A DNA stretch of 64,000 nt from Aurantiochytrium sp. KH105 (taxonomy: Eukaryota; Sar; Bigyra; Thraustochytrida; Thraustochytriidae), in contig BGKB01000046.1 in assembly GCA_003116975.1 (NCBI GenBank), positions 62,001 through 126,000 on the forward strand, written 5' to 3'. The notes beneath the pieces are model-generated. The model was given only the letters and a program-made list of their open reading frames with translations. It had not been told where the DNA came from and did no database searches. Shown in pieces: positions 30,205 through 40,300 of the stretch (position 1 is the stretch's first letter; every line of letters starts with the position of its first letter). The translations under genes were made by a program, and so were the position numbers.

Positions 30205-31937
30205 CTTACTCTCTACACGTAGCGATTCTGTACTTCGTAATTACCACGGACTCGCTCAGCGCTGAGCTGCGCCGTAATGTAAAAGTGTATTGATCGGGCC
30301 TTGGCTGGACTTGAACGTGGGTGGGTCCCGTGGCGACGTAGATGTCGGCCACCGCCCCGTCAACAACGCAAGCGCACGGACGCGTACGCACGCTCCCGCG
30401 CACGCACGCACGCACACTCGCACGCTCGCACGCTCGCACGCTCGCACACGCGACGGTCCGTCCGTGACGAGATGCGTCAAGTGACGGAGTTTGAGAATTT
30501 GCTGCTGTCACCCCCGCTCGCTTCGGACCGACTCGGACGGCCAGGCAGCGTTGCCTCTTCAGCAGATAAGTTGTTTTTTCTTTTTCCTGATAGTCGAAAG
30601 AAACAAAGAAGCGGCGCGATGGTTTCGTGAAGCGCCGGCGGCCCGTGGTCCGATAAGTTAGTTTGTTCGGATGCCTAGCGAAGTCACTGTTCTCGTTTCC
30701 GCCTTGCGACTTTAAAGCCGGCCGCAAAGCAATGGAGAGCCTCGAACGGAGGAGCTCTCGCACCGCTCCGGCTGACACTCTTTCGCTTCCCTTTGCGCAC
30801 GCGTCCGGAAGCTCGCTCGCTCGCTCGCTCGCTCGCTCGCCGCGCTCGGCAAGAGCGCTCTCGCCGTCGCCGCCGTTTCATGCCCCAGGAGGCCACTGTT
30901 ACAAGGTGTGCGCGCACACACCCCCCACACCTCTCCCTATTGCCTCATTATGGGACGAGAAGACAGCGCGAGGCCGCTTCGGCCACCGCCGTCGTTACGC
31001 CGCCGCCCCGTTCGCGCGGTCGGCGGCGCGCAGTTACCCGGGCGGCAGGCTGAACATCTTATCTCCTTTTCAAGGCGCATGAATTCACGACGATGCAGAC
31101 TGGGTGGACTTTGTCAGCCTGGTCTTCTTGGGTGGCTTATTTTGGCTGGCTTGGGTGGAGCATCGAAGTCCTTGTGTCTGCGCAGGAGAAAACCAAAAGA
31201 GAAGCGACTTGGGCAGAGTAGAGGAGCTGAGAGAGCACAAAAGCGAAGAGCGTGCACGCGTCCATCGTCGGAACCTTGCCGGTGCTCGGCTTGGAACTGT
31301 CACTCTATGGAAGATGTCCCAGTCATGCGAGAGCGAATGGACTTGCTCAGAGCCTAGCTGTAAGTGAGGCGAAGCTTGGCCAAATGGGCTCGCCCCGCCT
31401 TGACTCGAGTGAAGTGATTGGGATGCACGCGTCGCAAACTCCAAAGACAGCCTTCACTGTGCAATTGCAATGGAAAGACCAGCCAAGAAAATGAGAGAGA
31501 GAAAACGGGAATGCATTTTTTTTTAAATTTTAAACAGCTTGGCCGCTCTCGAGTTGGGGCCTAGCCCTAGAGGCCTTGGGCCCCGAACTGGGCTTGCCCC
31601 GCCTTGATTTGAGCATAGCAAACCCCAGAGACAACCTAACTGGAAAGACTTTTAAGAGAGCCAGGACAAAGCAGAATGCGAGATGGTAATACTAGACTAG
31701 TCACGGGACAAGAGAGCGAGAGAGAGAGAGAGAGAGAAAGGGGGAGCGCGCATTCAGGTTGCTCTTTTTTTTTTTCTGTTTCCGAGACTAGGCCCAGCAC
31801 AATGTGAGTTCTCCCCATTCGTTATGGTTGTTTTCGTCGTTATTCTCCAGCGTATACAGGCAAGCTTCGCGCGAGATTCCTCAACCAAATGTTTCAACAG
31901 CGAGGCAAGCAAAGATCAAAAGAAAAGATTGAGATAA
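30205..31937. other. Non-coding region between the kinesin and SDR genes
   Basis: This region contains the kinesin promoter side (about 30205-31080), with CACG/CTCGCA runs (about 30390-30452) and a GCTC run (about 30811-30840). Towards the SDR gene it has T-rich DNA and a GA run (about 31710-31738). A degenerate direct repeat lies at 31386-31490 and 31590-31670. No protein-like reading frame was found. Confidence 0.6.
31386..31670. repeat. Degenerate direct repeat, about 80-100 bp units 204 bp apart
   Basis: Shared blocks in order are GGGCTYGCCCCGCCTTGA, then GCAAACYCCARAGACARCCT, then TGGAAAGAC, starting at 31386 and again at 31590. Spacing between blocks differs. The origin is unclear: old local duplication or copies of an unrecognised short element. 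Confidence 0.6.
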
Positions 31938-32863
31938 TCAGAGTTTGGGGCTGCTCGTGATGCCGCCATCGATGACAAGGTTGCTGCCCGTGCAATAAGA
32001 GCCGCTGGGGCTCGCGAAGTACAGGGCGGCGGCGGCAATGTCGCATGGGCGTCCCGCACGCTTCATGGGGATGGCATGCGTGACCGCGTCGCCAGCGCCC
32101 TTGAGAACCTGATCACCCATTTTGCTAGGAAAGAGACCAGGGCTAATGCTGTTCACGGTAATGTTCTTGGGCGCCAGACTGCTGGCCATGAGGCGGGTCA
32201 TGTGGATGACACCGGCCTTGGTGGCGCCGTAGGCGTATTCCTCAAAGACGGGTGTGTGGAGGCCGTCGATGCTGGCAATGTTAATGATCCGCGCAGGATC
32301 TTCGACCGAGCCAGCCGCCTCAAGCATGGGGCCAAAGGCCTGGGAGACAAAGAAGAGTCCCGTGAGGTTGACGTTAACCAGCTTCTCAAAAGAGGCGAGC
32401 GTCACGTCGTAGAAGGAGGCGCCCCAGGTCGCACCACTGTTGTTGACGAGGCAGTGAATACCCGCATCGCCGACCTTGGCCTGGACCTCCTTCGCGACAG
32501 TCTCGATGGCCTGAGCGTCGGCAACGTCGCAGACCATCGAGTAGCATTTGCCAGGTCCCTTTTGGGTCAGGGCATCAGCGGCTTCGTGATCGGGTTTGCG
32601 ACTAAAGATGAAAACATTGCAGCCCTGCTGCACGAAGCAGGACGCGATCATGTAGCCAATGCCCCTGGACCCGCCTAACACGTCGCGTGCGTAGAAGACC
32701 AAGCACCGTCAGTATTTCGAGTCAATCCGACTCCATCTCTCTCTCTCTCTCTCTCTCTTGAACCAAGCAAGAGACAACTCAACTCGCGCCTGACCCACGT
32801 ACCAGTGACGACCACGTTCTTGCCTTTGACGCCAAACATCGTGTCGAGCGAAAGGTCGTCCAT
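31938..32863 (-). CDS. RhlG-like short-chain dehydrogenase/reductase, two exons
   Basis: Exon 1 is 32803-32863 and exon 2 is 31938-32674, joined across a 128-bp intron (32675-32802) with GTACGT donor and TTAG acceptor. Splicing gives a 265-residue protein and rebuilds the cofactor motif VVVTGGSRGIGY, which neither exon holds alone. Other SDR hallmarks are the NNSG motif and the catalytic tyrosine/lysine in YGATK. The strings NNSGATWGAS, IINIASIDG and SPGLFPSKM point to the RhlG-type NADPH-dependent 3-oxoacyl reductase branch (family knowledge). A role in fatty-acid or polyketide-type reduction is likely but not certain. No organelle-targeting sequence is obvious. The intron contains a GA run. 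This is the only clear intron seen in the window. Confidence 0.9.
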
Positions 32864-32919
32864 GGTGTCCTTTTCCTCTGCTGCTTTCTTCTTCTTCTCC
32901 CTGTTGTTCTTGCTCTTGT

Positions 32920-32966
<47 letters not shown>

Positions 32967-33381
32967 CTCCCTGCTGGTGGTACTGCTGCTGGTGTAGTCC
33001 TCTGTTGCAGTTCTGCTGCGGCGAGCCGCGCGAGACTTGGATTCCCTCTTCCTGACTCTAATTCACAGTCATCTCTCCCTTCAAAGGTAGGTTTGGGTCA
33101 TTCCGCTCAAGCCCAAGTTTGGTGATCGACGGTGAACCTGTAGAACCCTAATCGACGACGAACCCTTGGAACGCAAGTCGAAAGAGTTTGAGCTTCCCTT
33201 GGAACGCTAGTATAAAGACTTTGAGCTTCCCTTGGAACGCTAGTATAAAAAGTTTGCGCTCGATAGATTTTACACTTTGCCTTGACGGTGGTTCGTCTGT
33301 TCGACCGGGCCAGTGTATGACGCGAGGAATCAGTCCATATATTTTTTAAAGCACCCTCGGGCTACTTACTACTGGAAATGT
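32864..33381. other. Upstream region of the SDR gene
   Basis: About 500 bp between two minus-strand genes. It contains a CTG run of about 11 units (about 32926-32960) and a 33-bp tandem repeat (about 33160-33255). No coding region is seen. Confidence 0.6.
33160..33255. repeat. 33-bp tandem repeat containing TATAAA
   Basis: A unit TTTGAGCTTCCCTTGGAACG followed by CTAGTATAAAGAC occurs at 33187 and 33220. Partial copies lie upstream (CCCTTGGAACGCAAGTCG) and downstream. On the plus strand each full copy presents a TATA-box-like string, although no plus-strand gene follows. Confidence 0.85.
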
Positions 33382-35241
33382 CTAGATTGACCCGCATTTC
33401 CGAATGCATTCCTGGACGGACGTTGTGTAACCATGATCAGGTCCGAGTATCTTGGAAAAATACAAGTCTGCATCCTTAAAGTACGGTAAGGCAGCACTTT
33501 TGTCTCCGCGGTCAAAGTAAGCGTTGCCAATGTTGAAAAGGGTGCCTGCGTGGTCAAGATGCAGGCCTCCAAGTGCCTCTTTGTATATTGACAATGTGTC
33601 TTTGTAGTACTTTAAAGCATCGTCGAAGAAGCCTTGTGCACAGAACACCGAGCCGATATTATTGAGCGTATCCGCAATCGCAGGGTGCCGGTCGCCAAAT
33701 GCTGCCTTCTTGATGGCGAGCGCCTCCCGGTACGACTTCAAGGCATCCTCATAGCAACCTTGATTGTGATACACGCGCGCGATACTATTCAGTGTGGCTG
33801 CCACATCAGGATGTCGGTCACCAAGGGCCTCCTTTCTAATCGAGAGGGCCTCTCTGTAGAACGTTAAGGCCTCCTTTTCGTGGCCTTGTTTTCTGTACAC
33901 GATGGCAATGTTATGGAGCGTCTCAGCCACATCAGGATGCCGATCGTTTAATGACTTTTTGCGAATCAGCAGTGCCTCCTCGTATTCTCGCAAGGCCTTT
34001 TCGTAGTGGCCTTGTATTCTGTACACGGATCCAATATTTGCTATTGAAAGATTGTGACCCCCGCTTTCGTGCTTGTAGATATGTAGCGCCTCTTTATAGT
34101 GCTGCATTGCATCCTCGTACAGTCCTTGAGCGTAAACAAGCGAGCCGGCACCAAAGATCACTCGTGCTAGACCGATATTGTCGCCTTTCTGTACTCGTGC
34201 TTCGTTGACTGCTACGCGGGCCATTTGCCGATGCCATTCCCGCACACGACCATTAACCACTGTGTTTAGCGTCGCAAAGCCTCCGTCAATGTCTTCAACA
34301 GCTTGCTGAATCATCGTCAAATCCTCGCGTTTGTAGCACTCGGCTTTTCGCATATCGTAGTTGTTGGCTACAATTCTTGCGATTTCGTCCGAGGCGGCAA
34401 GAAGTTGTTCCATAAATCTATCCTCCTCGCCTGGTGTGATGGCAATCTGCAAAGATCGTTCGCTCTTTACGGCTCCCAAGACCTCCCACACACACCATGC
34501 GCGCTGCAAGGGTGCAGGCTTGTCCCAGTGATCAAAGAAGACCACCAGCTTATCGAACTTGGAGATCGCACGATGCAGGCCATGTGTCATGAATTCCTCC
34601 CGCGCCTTGATGGTCTCGAGCGGAGTGTCGACATCGGGACGAGTAAGAACCGGCTGATTGGCGCTAAAAATGTCAAGCCACACAAAAGCGGACCCTGCCT
34701 CATCCCCGAAGTGGCTCTCCAGAGCAGCGACAAGGTCACCGAAGCGGGTCTTCCGGGCTTGACTCACGAACGCGCCCTGGAATTCGCCGCCAACATCGAC
34801 GTCATCGAGATGATGTAGGTAGATCTGTCTGTCGTCCGTAATAATTTGGGGAACTACGTACTGCGCGATGTCCTCGGTGGCCCAGTCCCTGCGTAGCTTT
34901 CTCACGGCGTCTTTTCCAGGGACAAAGTTGACCTTTCTGTCGGCATAATAAGCTCCGCCCTCGATCGATCCATCCTCATTCACCTTGAAGGCCTGGATCG
35001 TCGCGCCCTCTTTGATCTTCTCCGAGAGTTCCCTGGCAGCGACAAAGAGCTCGGTCTTTGCGGCGAGCTCGCCGCTGAGCACGCCTTTGTAGACGGCCTT
35101 GACGGCGCGAAAGGAGATGCTGCGAGGATCGATGATGCCTCGTGCCTCCTCGGAGAAGACATCCTCGTTTCGTTCTTGGTTTGACGGCCGACTCCCTCGT
35201 TCGCTCTCGCGCAGCTTGCGCTCAGCTTCGCTTGCGTCCAT
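33382..35241 (-). CDS. TIR-like domain protein with kinesin-light-chain-type TPR array
   Basis: A 619-residue protein from the ATG at 35241 (G at -3, G at +4); the longer frame starts only with GTG and is not used. About residues 150-270 carry the pattern FVSQA....F.DLVAAL, FVWLDIFSANQ, FFDHWDKPAPLQRAWCVWE. This matches a domain common in algal and protist proteins that resembles TIR domains (family knowledge from memory, moderate certainty). From about 345 to 610 there are five to six 42-residue TPRs of kinesin-light-chain type (ALxFYREALSIRKEALGDRHPDVAATLNxIAxVY). TPRs mediate protein binding. TIR-TPR fusions in other organisms act in signalling or immunity; that role here is inference. No NACHT or NB-ARC ATPase lies between the two parts. 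Confidence 0.75.
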   Translation of the reverse strand: MDASEAERKLRESERGSRPSNQERNEDVFSEEARGIIDPRSISFRAVKAVYKGVLSGELAAKTELFVAARELSEKIKEGATIQAFKVNEDGSIEGGAYYADRKVNFVPGKDAVRKLRRDWATEDIAQYVVPQIITDDRQIYLHHLDDVDVGGEFQGAFVSQARKTRFGDLVAALESHFGDEAGSAFVWLDIFSANQPVLTRPDVDTPLETIKAREEFMTHGLHRAISKFDKLVVFFDHWDKPAPLQRAWCVWEVLGAVKSERSLQIAITPGEEDRFMEQLLAASDEIARIVANNYDMRKAECYKREDLTMIQQAVEDIDGGFATLNTVVNGRVREWHRQMARVAVNEARVQKGDNIGLARVIFGAGSLVYAQGLYEDAMQHYKEALHIYKHESGGHNLSIANIGSVYRIQGHYEKALREYEEALLIRKKSLNDRHPDVAETLHNIAIVYRKQGHEKEALTFYREALSIRKEALGDRHPDVAATLNSIARVYHNQGCYEDALKSYREALAIKKAAFGDRHPAIADTLNNIGSVFCAQGFFDDALKYYKDTLSIYKEALGGLHLDHAGTLFNIGNAYFDRGDKSAALPYFKDADLYFSKILGPDHGYTTSVQECIRKCGSI

Positions 35242-37323
35242 GGCGCGATCCGTTGTCTGGTCTGGTTTGCATGCGCGGATTGTATTCTCGTCGTCCTTTC
35301 TTCGAACTTTGCAACTACTAGGCCTACTGAGCACATCTTGATGATCTCGATCTGCCACTGATGAAAAGCAGCAAGTTCAGGTTGCGACAGATGATGATGT
35401 ATAGGTAGGTCCCACCCAGTACGCGGGATATCGCGTTCTCGCACGAGAGTAGCCGACCGCGCGACTCCTTTGCGTCGTCTTGCCAGATAGACGACTTGGT
35501 TGACAACAGCGCATCGTCAATAACGCTGCAGCTGGCGCGCGAGCAAGCACACATCCATTCCTATCACTCGCTCATTCAGTCATTCATTCACCACCGGACG
35601 CCATCCACCACCCGCCGGCGTGCCTTCCGGATCCGTCCGTTCGTCCATTCGCCATCGATCGATCGTTCGCCCGTGCTCCGTTCGTCCGTTTGCTCGGCCC
35701 GTTCGTCCGCTTGCTCGGCGGCCAGGCTCGTGTGCAGAAAGTGCGAAGCGCCCGGACGTTCTGCACCAACCAACAAAAGCGATTACCGAGTTGAAGCCGG
35801 CTGCAGCCTGCACTGGCCGAGACGAAGCAGTCAGCAATGCAACAAAAGCTGCGAGTTCAGCCAACCAAGTTGTGGTTGAAGCCGGCCTGGCTGAGACGAA
35901 CCAATCAGCAGCAGCTCTGCCAGCGGCACTGATGTCGATCCACTCGTCCATCCTTGCGCATCTCGGTCTCTTCCTTTTTTGTCTCTTCTAACTAACAGTA
36001 ACAATAACAACGAGAAAAAGGCTCCTCGTCGCGTCACCTCCGCCTCGAGGACCCCGGGTCCGCCAACCTCGTCCAGCGAGACGAAGCAGCGTCTGCGGAC
36101 GCGGACGCGCGCGCACAGGTCCTTGCGCTCCCCCTCCTCGCCCGCCAGGCTGCCGCGCACGTGGACCCGCCAGCTTGAGCATCTTGGTTGTGAGTTCAAC
36201 TTGGTCGTGCGTCTGATCTCAGTTCATCTCATGTCGCCTCGCCTCGCGTCCAGCGGGGACGGCGGAGAACGGCCGCGCTGCGGTCCGTGCTGCGGTCCCC
36301 TTCTCGTCTGCGCGCTGCTCCCGCTGCCCCTCCCCGGCCGGCCAGCCAGCCAGGCGCGCGCGTCGCCTATGCCAAGTCTCCGGCAGCCTGCAGCTGGCTG
36401 CTCGCGCCAGCTCCTCTGCACGCGCTGCGCCCGGCCGCCGCGGCATGCGCGCATGGCAGCAGCTGCTGCTGCTGCTGCACCTGCGCTGCGCCTGAGGCCG
36501 CCAGCCAGCTCGGCCTCCCGGGCTCGCTGCGTCTCGGCCTCCGTCTCGGCCTCCGTCTCGGCCTCGGCCGGGAGCGAGTTACCCTGCACAGGGAGGCGCG
36601 AGCTGGCCTCGAAAGAAGAGCTCGCGCGCACACGCCGCGCACATAGAGACCCCGGCAGACGTCTAACGCAGCGCAGACTTCAGCCGCTCGACACCTTCGA
36701 GACAGACGCCGCGTCCACGAGCGAGGAAAGAAAACTGTGCAGGACAGTGCACTGCGCGGTGTCCATCCTCTCGTCCTGCCTGCGCTGGCGAGGGAGCGGG
36801 GAACCGGACGGCGCGGTCCCAGGACCCCGGAGTCGGGCTCGCGAGCGAGGACACCGGATCGACCGATTCGAGCGATTGGGTTTCCCAGCGAGAGAGGGAG
36901 AGAGAGAGAGCGCGGAGAGCGCGGAGGCAGACCGCCAACGCGAGCGACCGGGCCTGGCTGGGCCGCGCCGCGCTCCTTGCTCTGCGCTCCTCTGCGCTCT
37001 GCGCGCGGCGCGCGCGAGAGAGGGGGCGAGAGACCTGCGTCTGTCTGTCTGTCTGTCTGTCTGTTGCGTGCGTGCCGGGGGCGCGCGCGATCAGCGGCTG
37101 AGCGCGCGATCATCGAGGCTGAAAACGCGCGCGCTCGCTCCCTTTAGCAGCCTCGCGCAAGAGAACTTACCTGCAGCACGAGGCAGACGCCCTCGCGCAC
37201 GAAGGACCGCGGAGCGGGACGACCGGAGGGCCGGCGGCCTGGCCGCGCCGCAGATCCCCCCCTTCCCCCCCTCCCCCGCCCGCGCGGCGAGACGGAAGCA
37301 GATTAGATTAGACGACCAGGACC
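35242..37323. other. Divergent upstream region of the TIR-like/TPR and choline-transporter-like genes
   Basis: Two kilobases without a credible gene. It contains an imperfect duplication (35766-35910), a CTCGGCCTCCGT 12-bp tandem (about 36533-36570), CTG and CTGT runs (about 36467-36480 and 37036-37066), and a C/G-rich block just before the ATG at 37324. A long plus-strand frame (about 35979-37367) has only low-complexity Arg/Ala/Ser content and is rejected. Confidence 0.6.
35766..35910. repeat. Imperfect tandem duplication of about 73 bp
   Basis: Both copies contain CAAC..., then GTTGAAGCCGGCYTG, then GAGACGAASCARTCAGCA. The second copy has lost about 10 bp in the middle. Confidence 0.65.
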
Positions 37324-39261
37324 ATGACCGGAGACAGGACGCAAGGCCTCATGGCCGTGGACCTTGAGAGCGAGGAGGCCAACGAGCACGCGAGGACGTC
37401 CAGAGTGGAGCCCGAGTCGGGGCTGCAGTCGTCAATGCGCGGCCGCCAGGTCGGGTCTTTGCGCGCGATGATGAACAACCAGCTGTCCGTCAAGTCGCTC
37501 ATCTCCCAGATGAGCGCGAACCCGCTCAAAGAGGTCATCACGCCGAAAATCGAGTTCAACGACCGCGCCTGGCGCGTTGCCAAGTTCGACTACCTATTCG
37601 CAATCATTTTTGTCGCAGGCCTCTTCTTACACTTTGGCCTGGGCGCTATGATCATCCACCAAACCAACACCTTTCACAACTCCACCGGGAGCTACCTCAC
37701 CGCCGAGGCAAGAGCGCAGTATGACTCTTGCCAGCTTGCGCTAGCAGAGATCTCGCAGTCGAACGCGACCCAGATTGATGATCGCCGCCGCTTCCGTCGC
37801 CTCGCTGTTGCTGCGTCCGCCACGGGCTCGGACACCATCAACGATTGCACAACGCTGTGGTGTGTCATGGATCTCTCCAACTACTTGACCATTACCACCA
37901 TGACGGTGGCCCCCATCGTCGGAGCACTCTGGACCTTTGCGCTGTACAAGCTGCCGCGCGGAAGCTCCTGGGGCGCCACGCTCTGGTTCCCCGTTCTATA
38001 CATTTCCGTTGCGATTGCACTCTTTGCCAACACGGAAGGCACGACCATTCTTGCGGCGCTCTTTTTCGCCGCAGCGAGCGTTCTCCTCTTGGTCCTCTTC
38101 TTCACGCGAGAACCTGTCCACGCCATGGGGGACCACCTGCGCATCGCCACCACGGTGCTATTCCAGAACTTTTACATTTTCCGCGCCATCTACCTCCTCC
38201 TCATGATTATGTGCCTTTTTCTCGCCTGGCACTGGGCAGTCGTCATGCGGACGGCAAACGTGGTCGAGTTCGCCGTGCATAACTCGTGCGAAGCCACCAC
38301 ACCGCACCACATCAAGGCAGCGACCACGTATTTGTTTTTCTACATGGTCTGGTTCGTCTCAACATGTAAGACCGGGAAGCTCGTCATTATCAGCATGTGC
38401 GTGGGCTCATGGTTCCTTCAACAGGTCCCCGTGCCCCCTCGTCCAGAAATGTCGGCCTTTTGCACAGTCATGACCACCAGTATCGGCACCGTTGCCGGTG
38501 GCTCTGTTGTGACCGAGTTCGTCGACTACCTCGTCGAACGCAACGGTTCGCGCTTCTGGTGGCTCGATCCGTTGGGCTTCATCATTCGCCCGCTCAAGTG
38601 CGCTTTCAGCCGCTGCGTAACACCCTTCACTCGCTTCAGTATCATCGCGCACGCCTTTACGGGCGAGGGTTTCGGTCCTTCTGCGTACCGATCCACCAAG
38701 CTGCTGCAGCGAAATTTCACAAATGCATATGTTGCCGACCGCATTCTCATCTCGGCTGTACGCACGGGCAGCAGCGCACTCTCCATCCTCATTGGCCTCA
38801 TCGCCTGGATGCGAATTGATGGTGTGAATGGATGGAATTCGCTTTCCAACGCCTCGGATAGCAGTGGCGTCTTTGGCGGTATTGGCGGTCTGCTTCTTTT
38901 TGTCATTACGGCAGTTTACGTGGTTCGTCGCCCGCTTCTGGGGCTCATGCTTCTCGCGCTCTTTAGCGACACGATGATTGTCTGGCTCAGCGGCTCTGTT
39001 CTTGTCTTTGCGCCTTTTGCCGGTGTTTTTGTCGCATGTGTATCCGCGGTGATCATCAACTTCCAGGGCGACTTTGTGCTCAACACCATTGACACAATAT
39101 TCATGTGCTACGCTGTTCTCAAAGATTCAAATGCGGAGGTCTTGCTCACACCCGAGCGCATTGACGCGCAGGAATATGTCGACTCACTTCCTGCCGTCAA
39201 ACCAGAGCACGATCGATACGAGGACCTATCGTCGTCACAAAGCGTCGACAGCGACGATTAA
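37324..39261 (+). CDS. Choline transporter-like protein (CTL/SLC44/Pns1 family)
   Basis: A 645-residue multi-pass membrane protein. A soluble N-terminus of about 85 residues precedes TM1 (about 88-110). A loop of roughly 75 residues, typical of this family, leads to about nine further hydrophobic segments. Family hallmarks are the block IAHAFTGEGFGPSAYRSTKLL followed by RNF.....DRI, and the late motif DTIFMCYAVLKDSNAEV, equivalent to the conserved D..F.CY..D of CTL proteins. CTL proteins move choline, ethanolamine or related solutes across plasma or organelle membranes (family knowledge); the substrate here is not shown. The cytosolic C-terminus is Asp/Ser-rich. The ATG lies in ACCATGA. No intron is seen. 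Confidence 0.8.
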   Translation: MTGDRTQGLMAVDLESEEANEHARTSRVEPESGLQSSMRGRQVGSLRAMMNNQLSVKSLISQMSANPLKEVITPKIEFNDRAWRVAKFDYLFAIIFVAGLFLHFGLGAMIIHQTNTFHNSTGSYLTAEARAQYDSCQLALAEISQSNATQIDDRRRFRRLAVAASATGSDTINDCTTLWCVMDLSNYLTITTMTVAPIVGALWTFALYKLPRGSSWGATLWFPVLYISVAIALFANTEGTTILAALFFAAASVLLLVLFFTREPVHAMGDHLRIATTVLFQNFYIFRAIYLLLMIMCLFLAWHWAVVMRTANVVEFAVHNSCEATTPHHIKAATTYLFFYMVWFVSTCKTGKLVIISMCVGSWFLQQVPVPPRPEMSAFCTVMTTSIGTVAGGSVVTEFVDYLVERNGSRFWWLDPLGFIIRPLKCAFSRCVTPFTRFSIIAHAFTGEGFGPSAYRSTKLLQRNFTNAYVADRILISAVRTGSSALSILIGLIAWMRIDGVNGWNSLSNASDSSGVFGGIGGLLLFVITAVYVVRRPLLGLMLLALFSDTMIVWLSGSVLVFAPFAGVFVACVSAVIINFQGDFVLNTIDTIFMCYAVLKDSNAEVLLTPERIDAQEYVDSLPAVKPEHDRYEDLSSSQSVDSDD

Positions 39262-40300
39262 GCATGAAAAGTCTTCTCTTGTGACCAGACGGCCTGGTAT
39301 TTGGTCTCTTCTCTCCTTATTCATTCGCACATGCGCTGGAAACGGAATTGTGATAGAGTCTGTCGGTATCGGTCTGAAAAGCTCGATTCTCCCTTTTGTC
39401 GGAGATGTCGAGGACCTACTCGATAAGCCTTTCTCTGGGCGGGCCTCGGCCCTGTTGCTAGCTACGGCTTGTTGACTATCCTCCCTCCGCCTCGTCTCGA
39501 GCATTTCGAGACTGCTCCGATCTCCTGCCCTGAAGAATGGGAGTGTGGTTTCCATCAACGTGATTCTTGTGTCACACCCTTGCATGAATATTTTTGTCTG
39601 TCAAGTGGGTTGTGTCGTACATGGTTAGAAAAAAAAAAAAGAAAAAGAAAAAAAGAAAGGCCCAACGAAATATCTTACTTTGTGTTGCTGCTGCTCACAC
39701 TTCATGATCTTTGATGATTCTCTTTAGGCCTAGACCTACACCCATTGCCAACTTGAAGTGTGGAGCAGCCTCCGTTCTTCTCTTTTTCTCTTTATGATTT
39801 TTTTTTTGGTAAACGCTCCGATAGACCTTCGTGAGAAGAGGACACGCAAGGCCATGCAAGGCCATAAAGTTCTTGATTCGAAAAAGTCAATGCCCAAGTA
39901 TATCTTTAACAACGACTTTGCGAGCACAAGCGCACAAGCCTTGCATCACTTCCACTGTTCGGTGCGACTTGGATGATTGCTTTCGCGGTAAGAGGGTCGC
40001 AACACCCGCACAGACGTTGCATCGATGTCACTTCTTTGTTAGGTCAATGTTTGGTGAGACTTGGACCCTCGCCGGTTCGTTGCGTTGAAAGAATGATTGC
40101 TCGGGTAGTAATAAATAGGTCGCATCAGCGCACAAACGTTGCATCGATTTCAGTTCTCAAGTGATTATTCCGTGGGACTTGGACGCGCGGCAGTTCGTAA
40201 GAAGAAAAAAAATGTATTGATTTCTTTCGTGGAAAAAGGGGGAAAAAAAGAAATGAAACAAAGTGACAAAGAAAAGCGAGATATTCGGCCCTTCAAGTAG
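39262..40300. other. Convergent intergenic region with a degenerate 120-bp repeat
   Basis: About 1 kb between tail-to-tail genes. It holds a purine-rich A/G run (about 39628-39660), pyrimidine-rich DNA (about 39775-39810), and three degenerate repeat units at 39931-40200. No coding sequence is seen. Confidence 0.65.
39931..40200. repeat. Three imperfect tandem repeat units (about 76, 122 and 72 bp)
   Basis: Units start at 39931, 40007 and 40129 with CGCACARACGTTGCATCGAT or variants. A GYGRGACTTGGA block follows, then GATTGCTYGCGGTA (first two units) and GGTCGCA. The first and last units are partial. They lie outside any gene. Confidence 0.8.

Noticed and set aside
30206-30778. 190-codon minus-strand frame upstream of the kinesin gene
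   Set aside because: Translates CACG/CTCGCA repeats; no protein-like pattern.
35242-35358. 39-residue extension of the TIR-like/TPR protein
   Set aside because: Begins only with GTG; the ATG at 35241 has good context.
35979-37367. 462-codon open frame overlapping the start of the choline-transporter-like gene
   Set aside because: Different frame from the real gene, low-complexity composition, ends inside the gene.
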